Shown here in pieces: positions 7,006 through 15,206 of a stretch of DNA of 21,169 nucleotides. The position numbers and the translations under genes are program-made. The stretch lies in the NCBI GenBank assembly GCA_031550755.1, contig JAVBOJ010000104.1, positions 1 to 21,169 of the forward strand, written 5' to 3'. The DNA comes from JAVBOJ01 sp031550755 (GTDB lineage: Bacteria > Bacillota > Clostridia > Oscillospirales > UBA929). Under the pieces are notes generated by a model, which saw only the letters and a list, made by a program, of their open reading frames with translations, was not told where the DNA came from and ran no database searches. Positions within the stretch are counted from its first letter, which is position 1, and each line of letters starts with the position of its first letter.

Positions 7006-7835
7006 GCTTTGAACATGTGAATTTCGCCTATGGGGCCGAGCCCGGCGCACCGACCGTGCTGAGGGAGCTCTCCCTCACGGTGGCGCAGGGCGAATTTTTG
7101 GCGCTGGTCGGCCACAACGGCTCGGGAAAGTCCACCCTGGCCAAGCTGTGCAACGCCATTTTGCAGCCGACCTCCGGGACGGTGCTGGTCTCCGGCATGG
7201 ATACAAGCGACCCTGCGCTGACCCTGCAAATCCGCCAGACGGTGGGCATGGTTTTCCAAAACCCGGACAATCAGCTCGTGGCCACCGTGGTGGAGGAGGA
7301 CGTCGCCTTCGCGCTGGAAAATCTGGGCGTGCCGCCGCCGGAGATCCGGTCGCGGGTGGATGAAGCGCTGCGCGCCGTAGGGATGTACGAATACCGCGAG
7401 CACGCGCCGCACAGATTGTCCGGCGGGCAGAAGCAGCGGGTGGCCATTGCCGGTGCCATCGCCATGCGCCCGCGCTGCATCGTGCTCGACGAGCCGACCG
7501 CCATGCTCGATCCGCAAGGCCGCGACGAGGTCATGGAGCTCATCGAGACCCTCAACCGGGAACACGGCGTGACCGTCATTCTGGTCACCCATCACATGAG
7601 CGAGGCGTCCCGGTGCCGCCGGATGGTGGTGCTGTCCGAGGGCGAAGTTTTGGCCGACGGCGCACCGCGCGAATTGTTTGCGCAGCGGGAGCTGCTGGCG
7701 CGGGCGGGTCTGTCCGTGCCGCAGGCCAACCTGCTGCTGTACGAGCTGCGGGAGGCCGGGCTGCCCGTATCGCTGGATATTCTGGGCGTGGACGAATGCG
7801 CCCGCGCGATTTTCAAGTCGCTGTGTAACCGCTGA
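6990..7835 (+). CDS. ecfA1: Energy-coupling factor transporter ATPase EcfA1
   Basis: This 281-residue ABC ATPase powers vitamin and metal uptake by the group II ECF transporters, as a heterodimer with EcfA2 on the cytoplasmic face. All motifs are intact: Walker A GHNGSGKST, Q-loop QNPDNQ, signature LSGGQKQR, Walker B IVLDEPTAMLD and switch His in THH. The QNPDNQ form of the Q-loop and the following LVATVVEEDVAF are typical of EcfA rather than of generic ABC proteins. The ATG at 6990 is preferred over an in-frame GTG at 6972 because the family starts just before the first beta strand. It overlaps the methyltransferase gene and shares the TGATG junction with ecfA2, so the genes are translationally coupled. 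Confidence 0.93.
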   Translation: MDAILSFEHVNFAYGAEPGAPTVLRELSLTVAQGEFLALVGHNGSGKSTLAKLCNAILQPTSGTVLVSGMDTSDPALTLQIRQTVGMVFQNPDNQLVATVVEEDVAFALENLGVPPPEIRSRVDEALRAVGMYEYREHAPHRLSGGQKQRVAIAGAIAMRPRCIVLDEPTAMLDPQGRDEVMELIETLNREHGVTVILVTHHMSEASRCRRMVVLSEGEVLADGAPRELFAQRELLARAGLSVPQANLLLYELREAGLPVSLDILGVDECARAIFKSLCNR

Positions 7836-8719
7836 TGGGAGTTTTGCGAGTGACCCCGATTCTTGAAGTCAAACACCTTTCTTATATATATGGAGCCGAC
7901 ACGCCGTTTGAGCGCCGCGCGCTGGACGACGTGAGCCTCGCCATTGTCCCCGGCGAGGCGGTGGGCATCATCGGCCACACCGGCTCGGGAAAATCCACCC
8001 TGATTCAGCATTTCAACGGCCTGCTGAAGCCCCACAACGGGCAGGTGTTCTTTGAGGGGCAGGATCTCTGGAAGGACAACGCGCGCGTTCGCAAAATCCG
8101 CTCTCGGGTGGGTCTTGTGTTTCAATATCCCGAATACCAGCTGTTTGAGGAGACCGTCCGGCGGGACATCTCCTTCGGCCCGCGCAACATGGGGCTGGAC
8201 GAGTCCGAGGTCGAGGCCCGCGTGGAGGAAGCCATGGCCTTCGTCGGGCTGCCGCCCGCGCTGGGCGAAAAATCGCCGTTTGAGCTGTCCGGCGGCCAAA
8301 AACGGCGGGTGGCCATTGCCGGCGTCATCGCCATGCGGCCCGAGGTGCTGGTGCTCGACGAGCCCACCGCCGGGCTGGATCCCAAGGGGCGGGACGATAT
8401 TCTGGCGCACATCGCCGCCTACCGCGAAAAGCAGGGCTGCGCCGTCGTGCTGGTCACGCACAGCATGGAGGAGATCGCCCGCGCCGTGTCGCGCGTGGTG
8501 GTGTTGTCCAAGGCGAAAATCCTGATGGACGCGCCGCCGCGCGAGGTCTTTTCCCGTGTGGACGAGCTGCGCGCCGTCGGGCTGAACGCCCCGGCGGTCA
8601 CGCGGATCATGCTCCGCCTGCGGGAGCTGGGACTGGAGGCGGACGCCGGCGTCTATACCGTGGACGCCGCCCGTGAGGAGATCCTGCGCATGGTTCGGAG
8701 AGGTGGCGGGGTATGTTAA
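7835..8719 (+). CDS. ecfA2: Energy-coupling factor transporter ATPase EcfA2
   Basis: This is the second ATPase of the ECF module, 294 residues with this start. It has Walker A GHTGSGKST, Q-loop QYPEYQ, signature LSGGQKRR, Walker B VLVLDEPTAGLD and switch His in THS. QYPEYQ is the usual EcfA2 variant, which separates it from its neighbour. The ATG at 7835 overlaps the ecfA1 stop by one base. A GTG at 7850, eight bases after GGGAG (7837-7841), is an equally credible start and would remove five residues. It overlaps ecfT by 7 bp. Confidence 0.93.
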   Translation: MGVLRVTPILEVKHLSYIYGADTPFERRALDDVSLAIVPGEAVGIIGHTGSGKSTLIQHFNGLLKPHNGQVFFEGQDLWKDNARVRKIRSRVGLVFQYPEYQLFEETVRRDISFGPRNMGLDESEVEARVEEAMAFVGLPPALGEKSPFELSGGQKRRVAIAGVIAMRPEVLVLDEPTAGLDPKGRDDILAHIAAYREKQGCAVVLVTHSMEEIARAVSRVVVLSKAKILMDAPPREVFSRVDELRAVGLNAPAVTRIMLRLRELGLEADAGVYTVDAAREEILRMVRRGGGVC

Positions 8720-9516
8720 AGGACATCACCCTGGGGCAGTATTTCCCCGGCGACTCGATCGTGCACCGGCTCGACCCGCGCGTCAAGCTGGTGCTGACGC
8801 TGGTCTATATCGTCGCGCTGTTTCTGGCCAAGGGGCTTGTGACGTACGGCATCATGCTGTGCTGGCTGGCCGGGGCGATCATTCTGTCGCGCATCCGCCT
8901 GAAAAACATCCTGCGCGGTCTGAAGCCGCTGCTGTTTATCGTGATCTTCACCGGCCTGCTCAACATGTTTTACACGCCGGGCGTTGAGCTCTGGAGCTTC
9001 TGGATCTTCCGCGTCACCCGCGAGGGGCTCATCACGGCGGGCTACATGGTGACCCGCATTTTGATGCTGGTGGCCGGCACCTTCCTGCTGACCTTCACGA
9101 CCTCGCCGATTTTGCTGACCGACGGGCTGGAGCGCCTGCTCTCGCCGCTGAAAAAGCTGCGGGTGCCGGTGCATGAAATGGCCATGATGATGACCATCGC
9201 CCTGCGTTTCATCCCGACCCTCATCGAGGAGGCCGACAAGATCATGAACGCCCAAAAGGCGCGCGGTGCCGACTTTGACAGCGGCAACATTTTCCGCCGC
9301 GCCAAGGCGCTGGTGCCGCTGCTGGTGCCGCTGTTCGTCTCGGCCTTTCGCCGGGCGGACGATCTGGCCGTGGCCATGGAATGCCGCTGCTACCACGGAG
9401 GCGAGGGGCGTACGCGGATGCGGGTGCTGCGTTTTGCGCCGTATGATTACGCCGCGCTGTTTCTCGGGCTGGCGGTCAGCGTGGGCGTGGGCTTTTTGGG
9501 GGCTTACGGATGGTGA
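8713..9516 (+). CDS. ecfT: Energy-coupling factor transmembrane protein EcfT
   Basis: EcfT is the membrane scaffold joining the two ATPases to interchangeable substrate-binding S-components. The 267-residue protein opens with the family phrase on a compact secreted-free N-terminus (GQYFPGDSIVHRLDPRVKL), has several hydrophobic membrane segments, and carries the two Ala-Arg-Gly style coupling motifs: KARGADF and AMECRCY, the latter with Cys where Ala or Gly is common. These helices transmit ATPase motion to the membrane part. A GAGAGGTGG ribosome site precedes the ATG. No S-component gene is near, as expected for a shared group II module whose S-components are encoded elsewhere. Overlaps truA by 7 bp. 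Confidence 0.93.
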   Translation: MLKDITLGQYFPGDSIVHRLDPRVKLVLTLVYIVALFLAKGLVTYGIMLCWLAGAIILSRIRLKNILRGLKPLLFIVIFTGLLNMFYTPGVELWSFWIFRVTREGLITAGYMVTRILMLVAGTFLLTFTTSPILLTDGLERLLSPLKKLRVPVHEMAMMMTIALRFIPTLIEEADKIMNAQKARGADFDSGNIFRRAKALVPLLVPLFVSAFRRADDLAVAMECRCYHGGEGRTRMRVLRFAPYDYAALFLGLAVSVGVGFLGAYGW

Positions 9517-10301
9517 CGCGCAACCTTGCCCTGCTTTTGCGCTATGACGGGACGAATTATCACGGCTGGCAGGTGCAAAAAAACGTCCCGACCGTTTGCG
9601 AAACCTTGCAGGACGCCCTGTCCCGCGTGGTGGAGCATCCCGTCGTCCTGCACGGCTGCGGCCGTACCGACGCAGGGGTGCACGCCGCCCGCTATGTCGC
9701 CAATTTTCACACGAGCGCCCGGATTCCGGCCGACCGACTGCCGTGGGCCATGTCCGCCGAGCTGCCGCCCGACATCGCCGTGCTGGCCGCGCGGGACGTC
9801 TCGCCGGTGTTTCATTCGATATATTGCTGCAAGCGCAAGGAATACACCTATTATCTTTACAACCGGCCGCATCCCAACCCCTTTTGGGCGCGGCGCGCAC
9901 TGTTTTATCCCAAGCCGCTGTCGCCCGAGCGCTTTGCCGCCGCTGCCACCCAATTTGTCGGCACCCATGATTTTAGCGCCGTGCGCGCCGTGGGCACCGA
10001 GCTTTCCTCCACCGTGCGCACCGTGTTTTCCTGCGAGACCGGGGAGGAAAACGGGCTGCTTTTCTTCCGGGTGTCGGCCAACGGGTTTTTGTACAATATG
10101 GTGCGCGCCATGGTGGGCACCGCGCTGTACGCCGCCGTCGGCAAGCTGGAGCCGGAGGACATCCCGGGTATTTTGGACGGGGGCGACCGGCGCTTTGCCG
10201 GGCCGACCGTCCCGCCCCACGGGCTGTACATGACCGGGGCGTGGTATGCCCCGCCGCTTTTGTGGGAGAATGTCCCCGCGTTTATGGAAACCGTCTTTTG
10301 A
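9510..10301 (+). CDS. truA: tRNA pseudouridine(38-40) synthase TruA
   Basis: TruA converts uridines 38, 39 and 40 in the tRNA anticodon stem to pseudouridine. The 263-residue protein has the usual family size. The catalytic Asp is D54 in GRTDAGVHA; the N-terminal substrate-binding phrase RYDGTNYHGWQVQ and the later FLYNMVRAMVGT, which carries the conserved Arg near the active site, are intact. The ATG overlaps the ecfT stop within ATGGTGA and is preceded by a G-rich ribosome site. The ecfA1-ecfA2-ecfT-truA order is conserved in many Firmicutes. Confidence 0.95.
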   Translation: MVTRNLALLLRYDGTNYHGWQVQKNVPTVCETLQDALSRVVEHPVVLHGCGRTDAGVHAARYVANFHTSARIPADRLPWAMSAELPPDIAVLAARDVSPVFHSIYCCKRKEYTYYLYNRPHPNPFWARRALFYPKPLSPERFAAAATQFVGTHDFSAVRAVGTELSSTVRTVFSCETGEENGLLFFRVSANGFLYNMVRAMVGTALYAAVGKLEPEDIPGILDGGDRRFAGPTVPPHGLYMTGAWYAPPLLWENVPAFMETVF

Positions 10302-10326
10302 TACGATACACAAAGAAGGTGACGCC

Positions 10327-11523
10327 GTGCAGGCCCGACAGAATAAAATCGTGCCCATCCGCCCCGAGGCGCGCCGGCGCGCCAAGCCCAAAATCGGGCG
10401 GATCCGGCTGACGCTGTACCTGATCCTGTTTTTCGCCGTCATGCTCAGCGTCATTGCCTTCGTCGTCTACCGGGATGACCTCAGCGCCGACAGCCTGGCC
10501 GGTTTTTTCGGCGGCATCGGGCGCCTGTTTTCCGGAGAGAGCGAGGAAACAGCCGACGCCTTTGCCTACGACGACTTTATGCTGTCGCGGTACGGCGCGC
10601 TGCAGGATGGGTTCGCCATGCTGTCTCCCACCCGGTTTGTGATGTTTTCCTCCGGCGGAACACAGCGCTACGCGGTCGATGTCTCGCTGCAAAATCCGGC
10701 GCTGGAGGTCTCGCAAAAAACCGCGCTGCTCTATGACCGGGGCGGTACGTCGCTCCTTCTGGGCTCCTCGCGCGGCGTCAGCCTCGAGCAGACCTGGCCG
10801 AACGAGATTTATACCGCGCGGATGAACGCCGCCGGCTGGTTTGTGGTGGTCAGCCCCGAGGAGGGGTACAAGGCCGCCGCCACCGTGATGGACGCCAAGG
10901 GCAAAGGGGTCATCAAATGGTACTCCGACCAATATATTTTAGACGCGTGCCTTTCCGCCGACGGAAAAACGCTGGCGGTTCTGTCCTCCGAGCTGCTTGA
11001 CGGCCGGTATGTCAGCCGCCTGACGCTGGTGGATACGCAGGACGCCGACCGGCCGCCCAAGGCCGAGACCGCCCTGCCGGAGGATTTGTTTTTCTCCCTG
11101 TGCTGGAAGGCCGGGGGGGAGATTTGGGTGGTCGGGGAGGCCGGCGCGGTATTTTTCGACGCCGACGGCCAAAAAACCGGTGCGTACGATTACCGTGGGC
11201 GCACCTTGCTCGACTGCGACACCGGCGGCGACCGGCTGCTCCTGCGGCTGAGCAGCCATCCCATCAGCGGTTTTTTTGAGCTGGTGGCGGTGGACGCCAA
11301 GGGAACCGAAACGGCCGCGCGGCCGTTTGAGGAGCGGCCGACAGGACTATCCGCCGGCGGCGCGAGAACCTCGCTTCTGATTGCCGGCCGGCTGCTGGTG
11401 ATGGACGAGGAGCTGCAAACGGTACTGGACACCGACGCGGGCGACGCACGGGGACTTTTGCAAAAAACAGACGGCGCGGTGATGCTGCTGTCCGACGACG
11501 GGGCGCGCATCGTACGGCCATAG
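10327..11523 (+). CDS. DUF5711-like membrane-anchored beta-propeller protein
   Basis: The function is unknown. The 398-residue product has a basic cytoplasmic N-terminus (about residues 1-30, rich in Arg and Lys), one membrane helix (LTLYLILFFAVMLSVIAFVVY, about 33-53), then a long extracytoplasmic domain made of repeated beta-strand pairs such as ALLYDRGGTSLLLG and AVLSSELLDGRYVSRLTLVD, as in a WD40/PQQ-like propeller. This layout and the place next to cvpA fit the DUF5711 family of Clostridia; that assignment is from memory. The GTG at 10327 is chosen because AGAAGGTGA lies just before it and because the frame upstream lies inside truA. It is 25 bp after truA and 13 bp before cvpA, so clearly cotranscribed. 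Confidence 0.75.
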   Translation: MQARQNKIVPIRPEARRRAKPKIGRIRLTLYLILFFAVMLSVIAFVVYRDDLSADSLAGFFGGIGRLFSGESEETADAFAYDDFMLSRYGALQDGFAMLSPTRFVMFSSGGTQRYAVDVSLQNPALEVSQKTALLYDRGGTSLLLGSSRGVSLEQTWPNEIYTARMNAAGWFVVVSPEEGYKAAATVMDAKGKGVIKWYSDQYILDACLSADGKTLAVLSSELLDGRYVSRLTLVDTQDADRPPKAETALPEDLFFSLCWKAGGEIWVVGEAGAVFFDADGQKTGAYDYRGRTLLDCDTGGDRLLLRLSSHPISGFFELVAVDAKGTETAARPFEERPTGLSAGGARTSLLIAGRLLVMDEELQTVLDTDAGDARGLLQKTDGAVMLLSDDGARIVRP

Positions 11524-11536
11524 GGAGAGAAGGACA

Positions 11537-12211
11537 ATGACGAGCATTTTGATCGATTTTCTGATTCTGATGATTTTGGGGTTCTGCGTCTGGCAGGGAC
11601 ACCGAAAGGGGTTTATCCTTTCGGCGGCCAGTATTTTGATCTTTTTTCTGGCCATTTGGGGCGGAGGGCAGATCGCCAATCGGTTTACCGACACGGCGGC
11701 GGATTCCATCGCGCCGTTTTTGCAGTGGGTCACCGAGGACGCCTCCGACGAGGCGCAGCGGGAAAACAACACGAGTCCCGAAAAATCCGACCGCAATCTG
11801 GCCGAGAAAACCTTTGAAAAGCTCGGGATCTCCTCCAAGGAGGTAAACGGCATGGTGGACAGCGTGGTCAAGCAGGTCGCCGAAACCGGCGAGTCGGTCA
11901 AGACCACCATTTCCTCCGTGTTTGTGAAAACCCTCACCCGGGTGATCCTGTTTATCTTCGGATTTATCATCATCAGCCTGCTGCTCACGCTGGTGGCGCA
12001 TTTTATCAGCATGGTGTTTTCCCTGCCGGGGCTAAAATTTCTCGACAAGGTGGGCGGGCTGGCGCTGGGCGGCCTGTACGGCCTGCTCGTCATGTTCGCC
12101 GTCGGATGGATGATCCGGTTTTTAGGCATACTGATCCCGGCGGACATTATAAACGGAACCTTTTTGCTGAAATTTTTCATCAATGCCAACCCCATCGCCT
12201 GGCTTTTATAA
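11537..12211 (+). CDS. CvpA family membrane protein
   Basis: The 224-residue protein has four hydrophobic segments: two near the N-terminus (about 3-20 and 28-46) and two after residue 130 (ILFIFGFIIISLLLTLVA and a Gly-rich segment GGLALGGLYGLLVMFAVGW), separated by an acidic soluble loop. This is the CvpA fold; in E. coli the protein is linked to colicin V production, and relatives are linked to envelope stress. The Gly-rich third segment and the LDKVGGLALG phrase are typical. A GAGAGAAGGA ribosome site precedes the ATG. Its exact role here is not known. Confidence 0.85.
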   Translation: MTSILIDFLILMILGFCVWQGHRKGFILSAASILIFFLAIWGGGQIANRFTDTAADSIAPFLQWVTEDASDEAQRENNTSPEKSDRNLAEKTFEKLGISSKEVNGMVDSVVKQVAETGESVKTTISSVFVKTLTRVILFIFGFIIISLLLTLVAHFISMVFSLPGLKFLDKVGGLALGGLYGLLVMFAVGWMIRFLGILIPADIINGTFLLKFFINANPIAWLL

Positions 12212-12238
12212 AGATAACGATTAAACGAGGGATGCCGC

Positions 12239-12778
12239 GTGAATCTTCCGAATTTGCTCTCCTTGCTGCGCCTCGCGTTGGTAGGTGTTTTTCCCGCCGT
12301 GTTTTTTTCCGGCGCGCCGCACGCCAATCTTTGGGCGGCGCTGGTGTATGCCGTGGCCTGCGCCACCGACGTGCTGGATGGTATTTTGGCCCGGCGGCTG
12401 AATATGATTACCAAGCTGGGGCGCATTTTGGATCCCACGGCCGACAAACTCATGGCCGCCATGGTGATTTTCTGTATCGCCACCCAGGATCCCATTTTGT
12501 GGTGGGCGGTCGGCGTATTCTGCTGCAAGGAGGCGCTGATGGGCATCGGCGCGCTGGTGCAGTACAAAAAAATGCGTGACGTTTCGCCCTCGCAGCTCTT
12601 TGGCAAGCTCTCGGCGGTGTTTTTCTTTCTGGTGTGCGTGGCGCTGCTGATTTTTCCGGCGTTGCCCGCCGCCGTCAAGCTGCCGCTGATCTTGGCGGCT
12701 CTGGCGCTCAATTTTGTATCGTTGGCCCTCTATTTCGTGCGCTTTATGCACCAAATGAAGAATTTAATGAACAAATAG
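12239..12778 (+). CDS. pgsA: CDP-diacylglycerol-glycerol-3-phosphate 3-phosphatidyltransferase
   Basis: PgsA makes phosphatidylglycerol phosphate from CDP-diacylglycerol and glycerol 3-phosphate in the membrane, the committed step to phosphatidylglycerol. The full CDP-alcohol phosphotransferase signature D-x2-D-G-x2-A-R-x8-G-x3-D-x3-D is present: D44, D47, G48, A51, R52, G61, D65, D69. At 179 residues it has the usual length, with hydrophobic segments before and after the motif. The GTG at 12239 follows GAGG (12227-12230) by 8 nt. It is the last gene before an intergenic gap with inverted repeats. A different head-group alcohol cannot be excluded from the motif alone, but the N-terminal NLPNLLSLLRL is typical of PgsA. 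Confidence 0.88.
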   Translation: MNLPNLLSLLRLALVGVFPAVFFSGAPHANLWAALVYAVACATDVLDGILARRLNMITKLGRILDPTADKLMAAMVIFCIATQDPILWWAVGVFCCKEALMGIGALVQYKKMRDVSPSQLFGKLSAVFFFLVCVALLIFPALPAAVKLPLILAALALNFVSLALYFVRFMHQMKNLMNK

Positions 12779-12808
12779 TTCCCGCACTCCCTCTCCCGTA
12801 GATAATTG

Positions 12809-12842
12809 AATTTTTCGGGGGAATTCATTTCCCCGAAAAATT
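12809..12842. repeat. 12-bp inverted repeat downstream of pgsA
   Basis: AATTTTTCGGGG and CCCCGAAAAATT pair perfectly around a 10-nt loop. It would form a strong hairpin at the end of the pgsA transcript, but no T run follows the GC part, so it is not a textbook terminator. It may slow or stop transcription, protect the 3' end, or be a protein-binding site. Confidence 0.6.
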
Positions 12843-12854
12843 ATCCATATTGTA

Positions 12855-12885
12855 TCGTTTCAAAGAACACCGTTCTTTGAAACGA
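12855..12885. promoter_or_regulatory. 31-bp palindrome directly before the clpE ribosome site
   Basis: TCGTTTCAAAGAAC and GTTCTTTGAAACGA form perfect 14-bp arms around ACC. It ends five bases before the Shine-Dalgarno AAGGAG (12891-12896). It matches neither the HrcA CIRCE element nor the CtsR direct repeat usually found before clp genes. A weak promoter (TTCATT, 18 nt, TATTGT at 12848-12853) would place the transcript start inside the left arm, which would suit an operator. It could equally act as a leader-RNA hairpin. Confidence 0.55.
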
Positions 12886-12905
12886 CTAAAAAGGAGTTGT
12901 CACCC

Positions 12906-15206
12906 ATGCAGCCACCTCTTTGCTCCCGCTGCAACAAGAATGTTGCCATTGTCTTTATCACGAAAATTGAAAACGGCCAGTCGGCCAATGAGGGCATCTG
13001 CCTCAAATGCGCCAAGGAGTTGGGCATCAAGCCGGTGGGCGATCTGATGACGCGCATGGGGATTTCCGACGACGATCTGGACGGCCTGACCCGCGATATG
13101 ATGGAGGCGTTCGGCAACATGAACGAGCTGATGCCGATGCCGACCGAGGAGACCTCCGAAGAGGAGGATGACGACGCCGGCAAAACCGCCACCTTCCCGT
13201 TTTTAAACCGGCTGTTCGGCGCGTCGGGCGGCCCCGACGGCGAGCCGTCCCCGCGTCCGCCGCGCGAAGGCCCCCGGGAAGCCGACAGCCGGGGTAAACG
13301 CAAATTTTTGGAAAATTATTGCATCTCGCTGACCCAAAAAGCCAAGGAGGGCAAGCTCGACCGCATTGTGGGGCGCTCCAGTGAAATCGAGCGGGTGGTG
13401 CAGATTTTAAACCGCCGCCAGAAAAACAACCCCTGCCTCATCGGCGAGCCGGGCGTCGGCAAGACCGCCATCGCCGAGGGGCTGGCGCAGCGCATCGCCG
13501 ACGGGCAGGTGCCGTACAAATTGCAGGACAAGGAAGTCTACCTGCTCGACCTGACCGCGCTGGTCGCCGGAACGCAGTTTCGCGGCCAGTTCGAGTCGCG
13601 CATGAAGGGGCTCATTGAGGAGATCCGCAAGCTGGGCAACATCATTTTGGTCATCGACGAGGTGCACAATATCGTCGGCGCCGGCGACGCCGAGGGCTCC
13701 ATGAACGCCGCCAACATCCTGAAGCCGGCGCTGTCGCGCGGGGAAATTCAGGTCGTGGGCGCCACCACCTTCAACGAATACCGCAAGCACATTGAAAAGG
13801 ACGCGGCGCTCGAGCGCCGCTTCCAGCCGGTCACCGTCAACGAGCCGTCGATCGAGGAGACGGTGGAGGTCATTCGCGGCATCGCCCATTATTACGAGCA
13901 GTTCCACGGCGTGCGCATCACGCCGGAGGTCGCCCGGCAGGCCGTCGTCCTGTCCGAGCGGTATATCACCGACCGTTTTTTGCCCGACAAGGCCATTGAT
14001 CTCATCGACGAGGCCTGTTCGGATTTAAACCTCAAGGACGCTGTCATCCATGAGTCCGAGCGCATCCGGCAGGAGATCACCGCCATCCGGTCCGAGCGGG
14101 AGAGCCTGCTGGCGGACACCTCACCGTCGGCCTATGAACGGCTGGCGCAGCTCAAAAGCCGCGAGCTCATCATCACCCGGCGGCTGGAGGAGATCACCAA
14201 AAACGGCCCGCCGTCGCTCACCGTCGAGCATCTCTCGCGGGTCATCGAGCAGTGGACGAAAATCCCGGCGTCGCGCATTCAGGAGCAGGAATACGAGCGG
14301 CTGGCGCAGCTGGAGGATCGCCTGAAAACCCACATTGTGGGGCAGGACGAGGCCATCGCCGCCGTGGCGGCCGCCATCCGGCGCGGACGGGTGGGCATCT
14401 CGCCCAAGCACAAGCCGGTGTCCTTCATTTTCGTCGGGCCGACCGGCGTGGGCAAAACCGAGCTGGTCAAGCGGCTGGCGCAGGATTTGTTCGACCAGCC
14501 CGAGGCGCTGATCCGGCTGGACATGTCCGAATTTATGGAAAAACATTCGGTGTCGCGCATCATCGGCGCGCCGCCGGGCTATGTCGGCTACGACGAGGCC
14601 GGCCAGCTCACCGAGAAGATACGCCGCAAGCCCTACAGCGTCATCCTGTTTGACGAAATTGAGAAGGCGCATCCCGACGTGCTCAACATCATGCTCCAGA
14701 TTCTGGACGACGGGCGCATCACCGACGCCCACGGCCGTCAGGTCAACTTTGAAAACACCGTCGTCATCATGACCTCCAACGCCGGCTCCGACCGCAAGGA
14801 CGGCTCGGTCGGCTTCGGGCGGACGGTCACCGAGCAGGGCAAGGAGAAGGCGCTCAAGGCGCTGTCGGACGTTATGCGCCCGGAATTTATCAACCGCGTG
14901 GACGAGATCGTCAGCTTCAACACCCTGTCCAAGGAGCATTTTTCCGGCATCGCCAAGCTGATGCTGGAGGAGCTGCGGGACAGTCTCTCCCAGCGCGGCA
15001 TCACCCTGACCTATGACGACACGCTGATGTCCTATCTGGTGGACAAATCCTACTCGGTCAAATACGGCGCGCGCAATCTGCGGCGGCTGATCCAAAAAGA
15101 GGTCGAGGACGGCATCACCACCCTGATGATCCAAAATTACAATACGCCGATCACCCGGCTGTCGGTCACGGCCCCCGACGGCGCGGTCAAAATTCTTTCG
15201 CTGTGA
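12906..15206 (+). CDS. clpE: ATP-dependent Clp protease ATP-binding subunit, ClpE type
   Basis: This Hsp100 unfoldase would feed misfolded proteins to ClpP. The 766 residues begin with a small zinc-binding domain with paired cysteines C6-x2-C9 and C32-x2-C35, as in ClpE and McsA, instead of the two Clp_N repeats of ClpC. A Pro/acidic linker (about 75-130) follows. The first AAA+ module has GEPGVGKT at 180-187 and Walker B with D251; a short middle helical segment lies near 385-435; the second module has GPTGVGKT at 511-518 and Walker B D583-E584. The loop VGFG at 635-638 is the expected ClpP-docking motif. The ATG at 12906 is 9 nt after AAGGAG; an in-frame TTG at 12897 touches that site and is rejected. 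No ctsR, mcsA or mcsB gene is adjacent. It overlaps mutY by 4 bp. Confidence 0.92.
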   Translation: MQPPLCSRCNKNVAIVFITKIENGQSANEGICLKCAKELGIKPVGDLMTRMGISDDDLDGLTRDMMEAFGNMNELMPMPTEETSEEEDDDAGKTATFPFLNRLFGASGGPDGEPSPRPPREGPREADSRGKRKFLENYCISLTQKAKEGKLDRIVGRSSEIERVVQILNRRQKNNPCLIGEPGVGKTAIAEGLAQRIADGQVPYKLQDKEVYLLDLTALVAGTQFRGQFESRMKGLIEEIRKLGNIILVIDEVHNIVGAGDAEGSMNAANILKPALSRGEIQVVGATTFNEYRKHIEKDAALERRFQPVTVNEPSIEETVEVIRGIAHYYEQFHGVRITPEVARQAVVLSERYITDRFLPDKAIDLIDEACSDLNLKDAVIHESERIRQEITAIRSERESLLADTSPSAYERLAQLKSRELIITRRLEEITKNGPPSLTVEHLSRVIEQWTKIPASRIQEQEYERLAQLEDRLKTHIVGQDEAIAAVAAAIRRGRVGISPKHKPVSFIFVGPTGVGKTELVKRLAQDLFDQPEALIRLDMSEFMEKHSVSRIIGAPPGYVGYDEAGQLTEKIRRKPYSVILFDEIEKAHPDVLNIMLQILDDGRITDAHGRQVNFENTVVIMTSNAGSDRKDGSVGFGRTVTEQGKEKALKALSDVMRPEFINRVDEIVSFNTLSKEHFSGIAKLMLEELRDSLSQRGITLTYDDTLMSYLVDKSYSVKYGARNLRRLIQKEVEDGITTLMIQNYNTPITRLSVTAPDGAVKILSL

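Noticed and set aside
12855..12885. CtsR or HrcA (CIRCE) operator before clpE
   Set aside because: The sequence is an inverted repeat without the GGTCAAA direct repeats of CtsR or the GAGTGCTAA arms of CIRCE.
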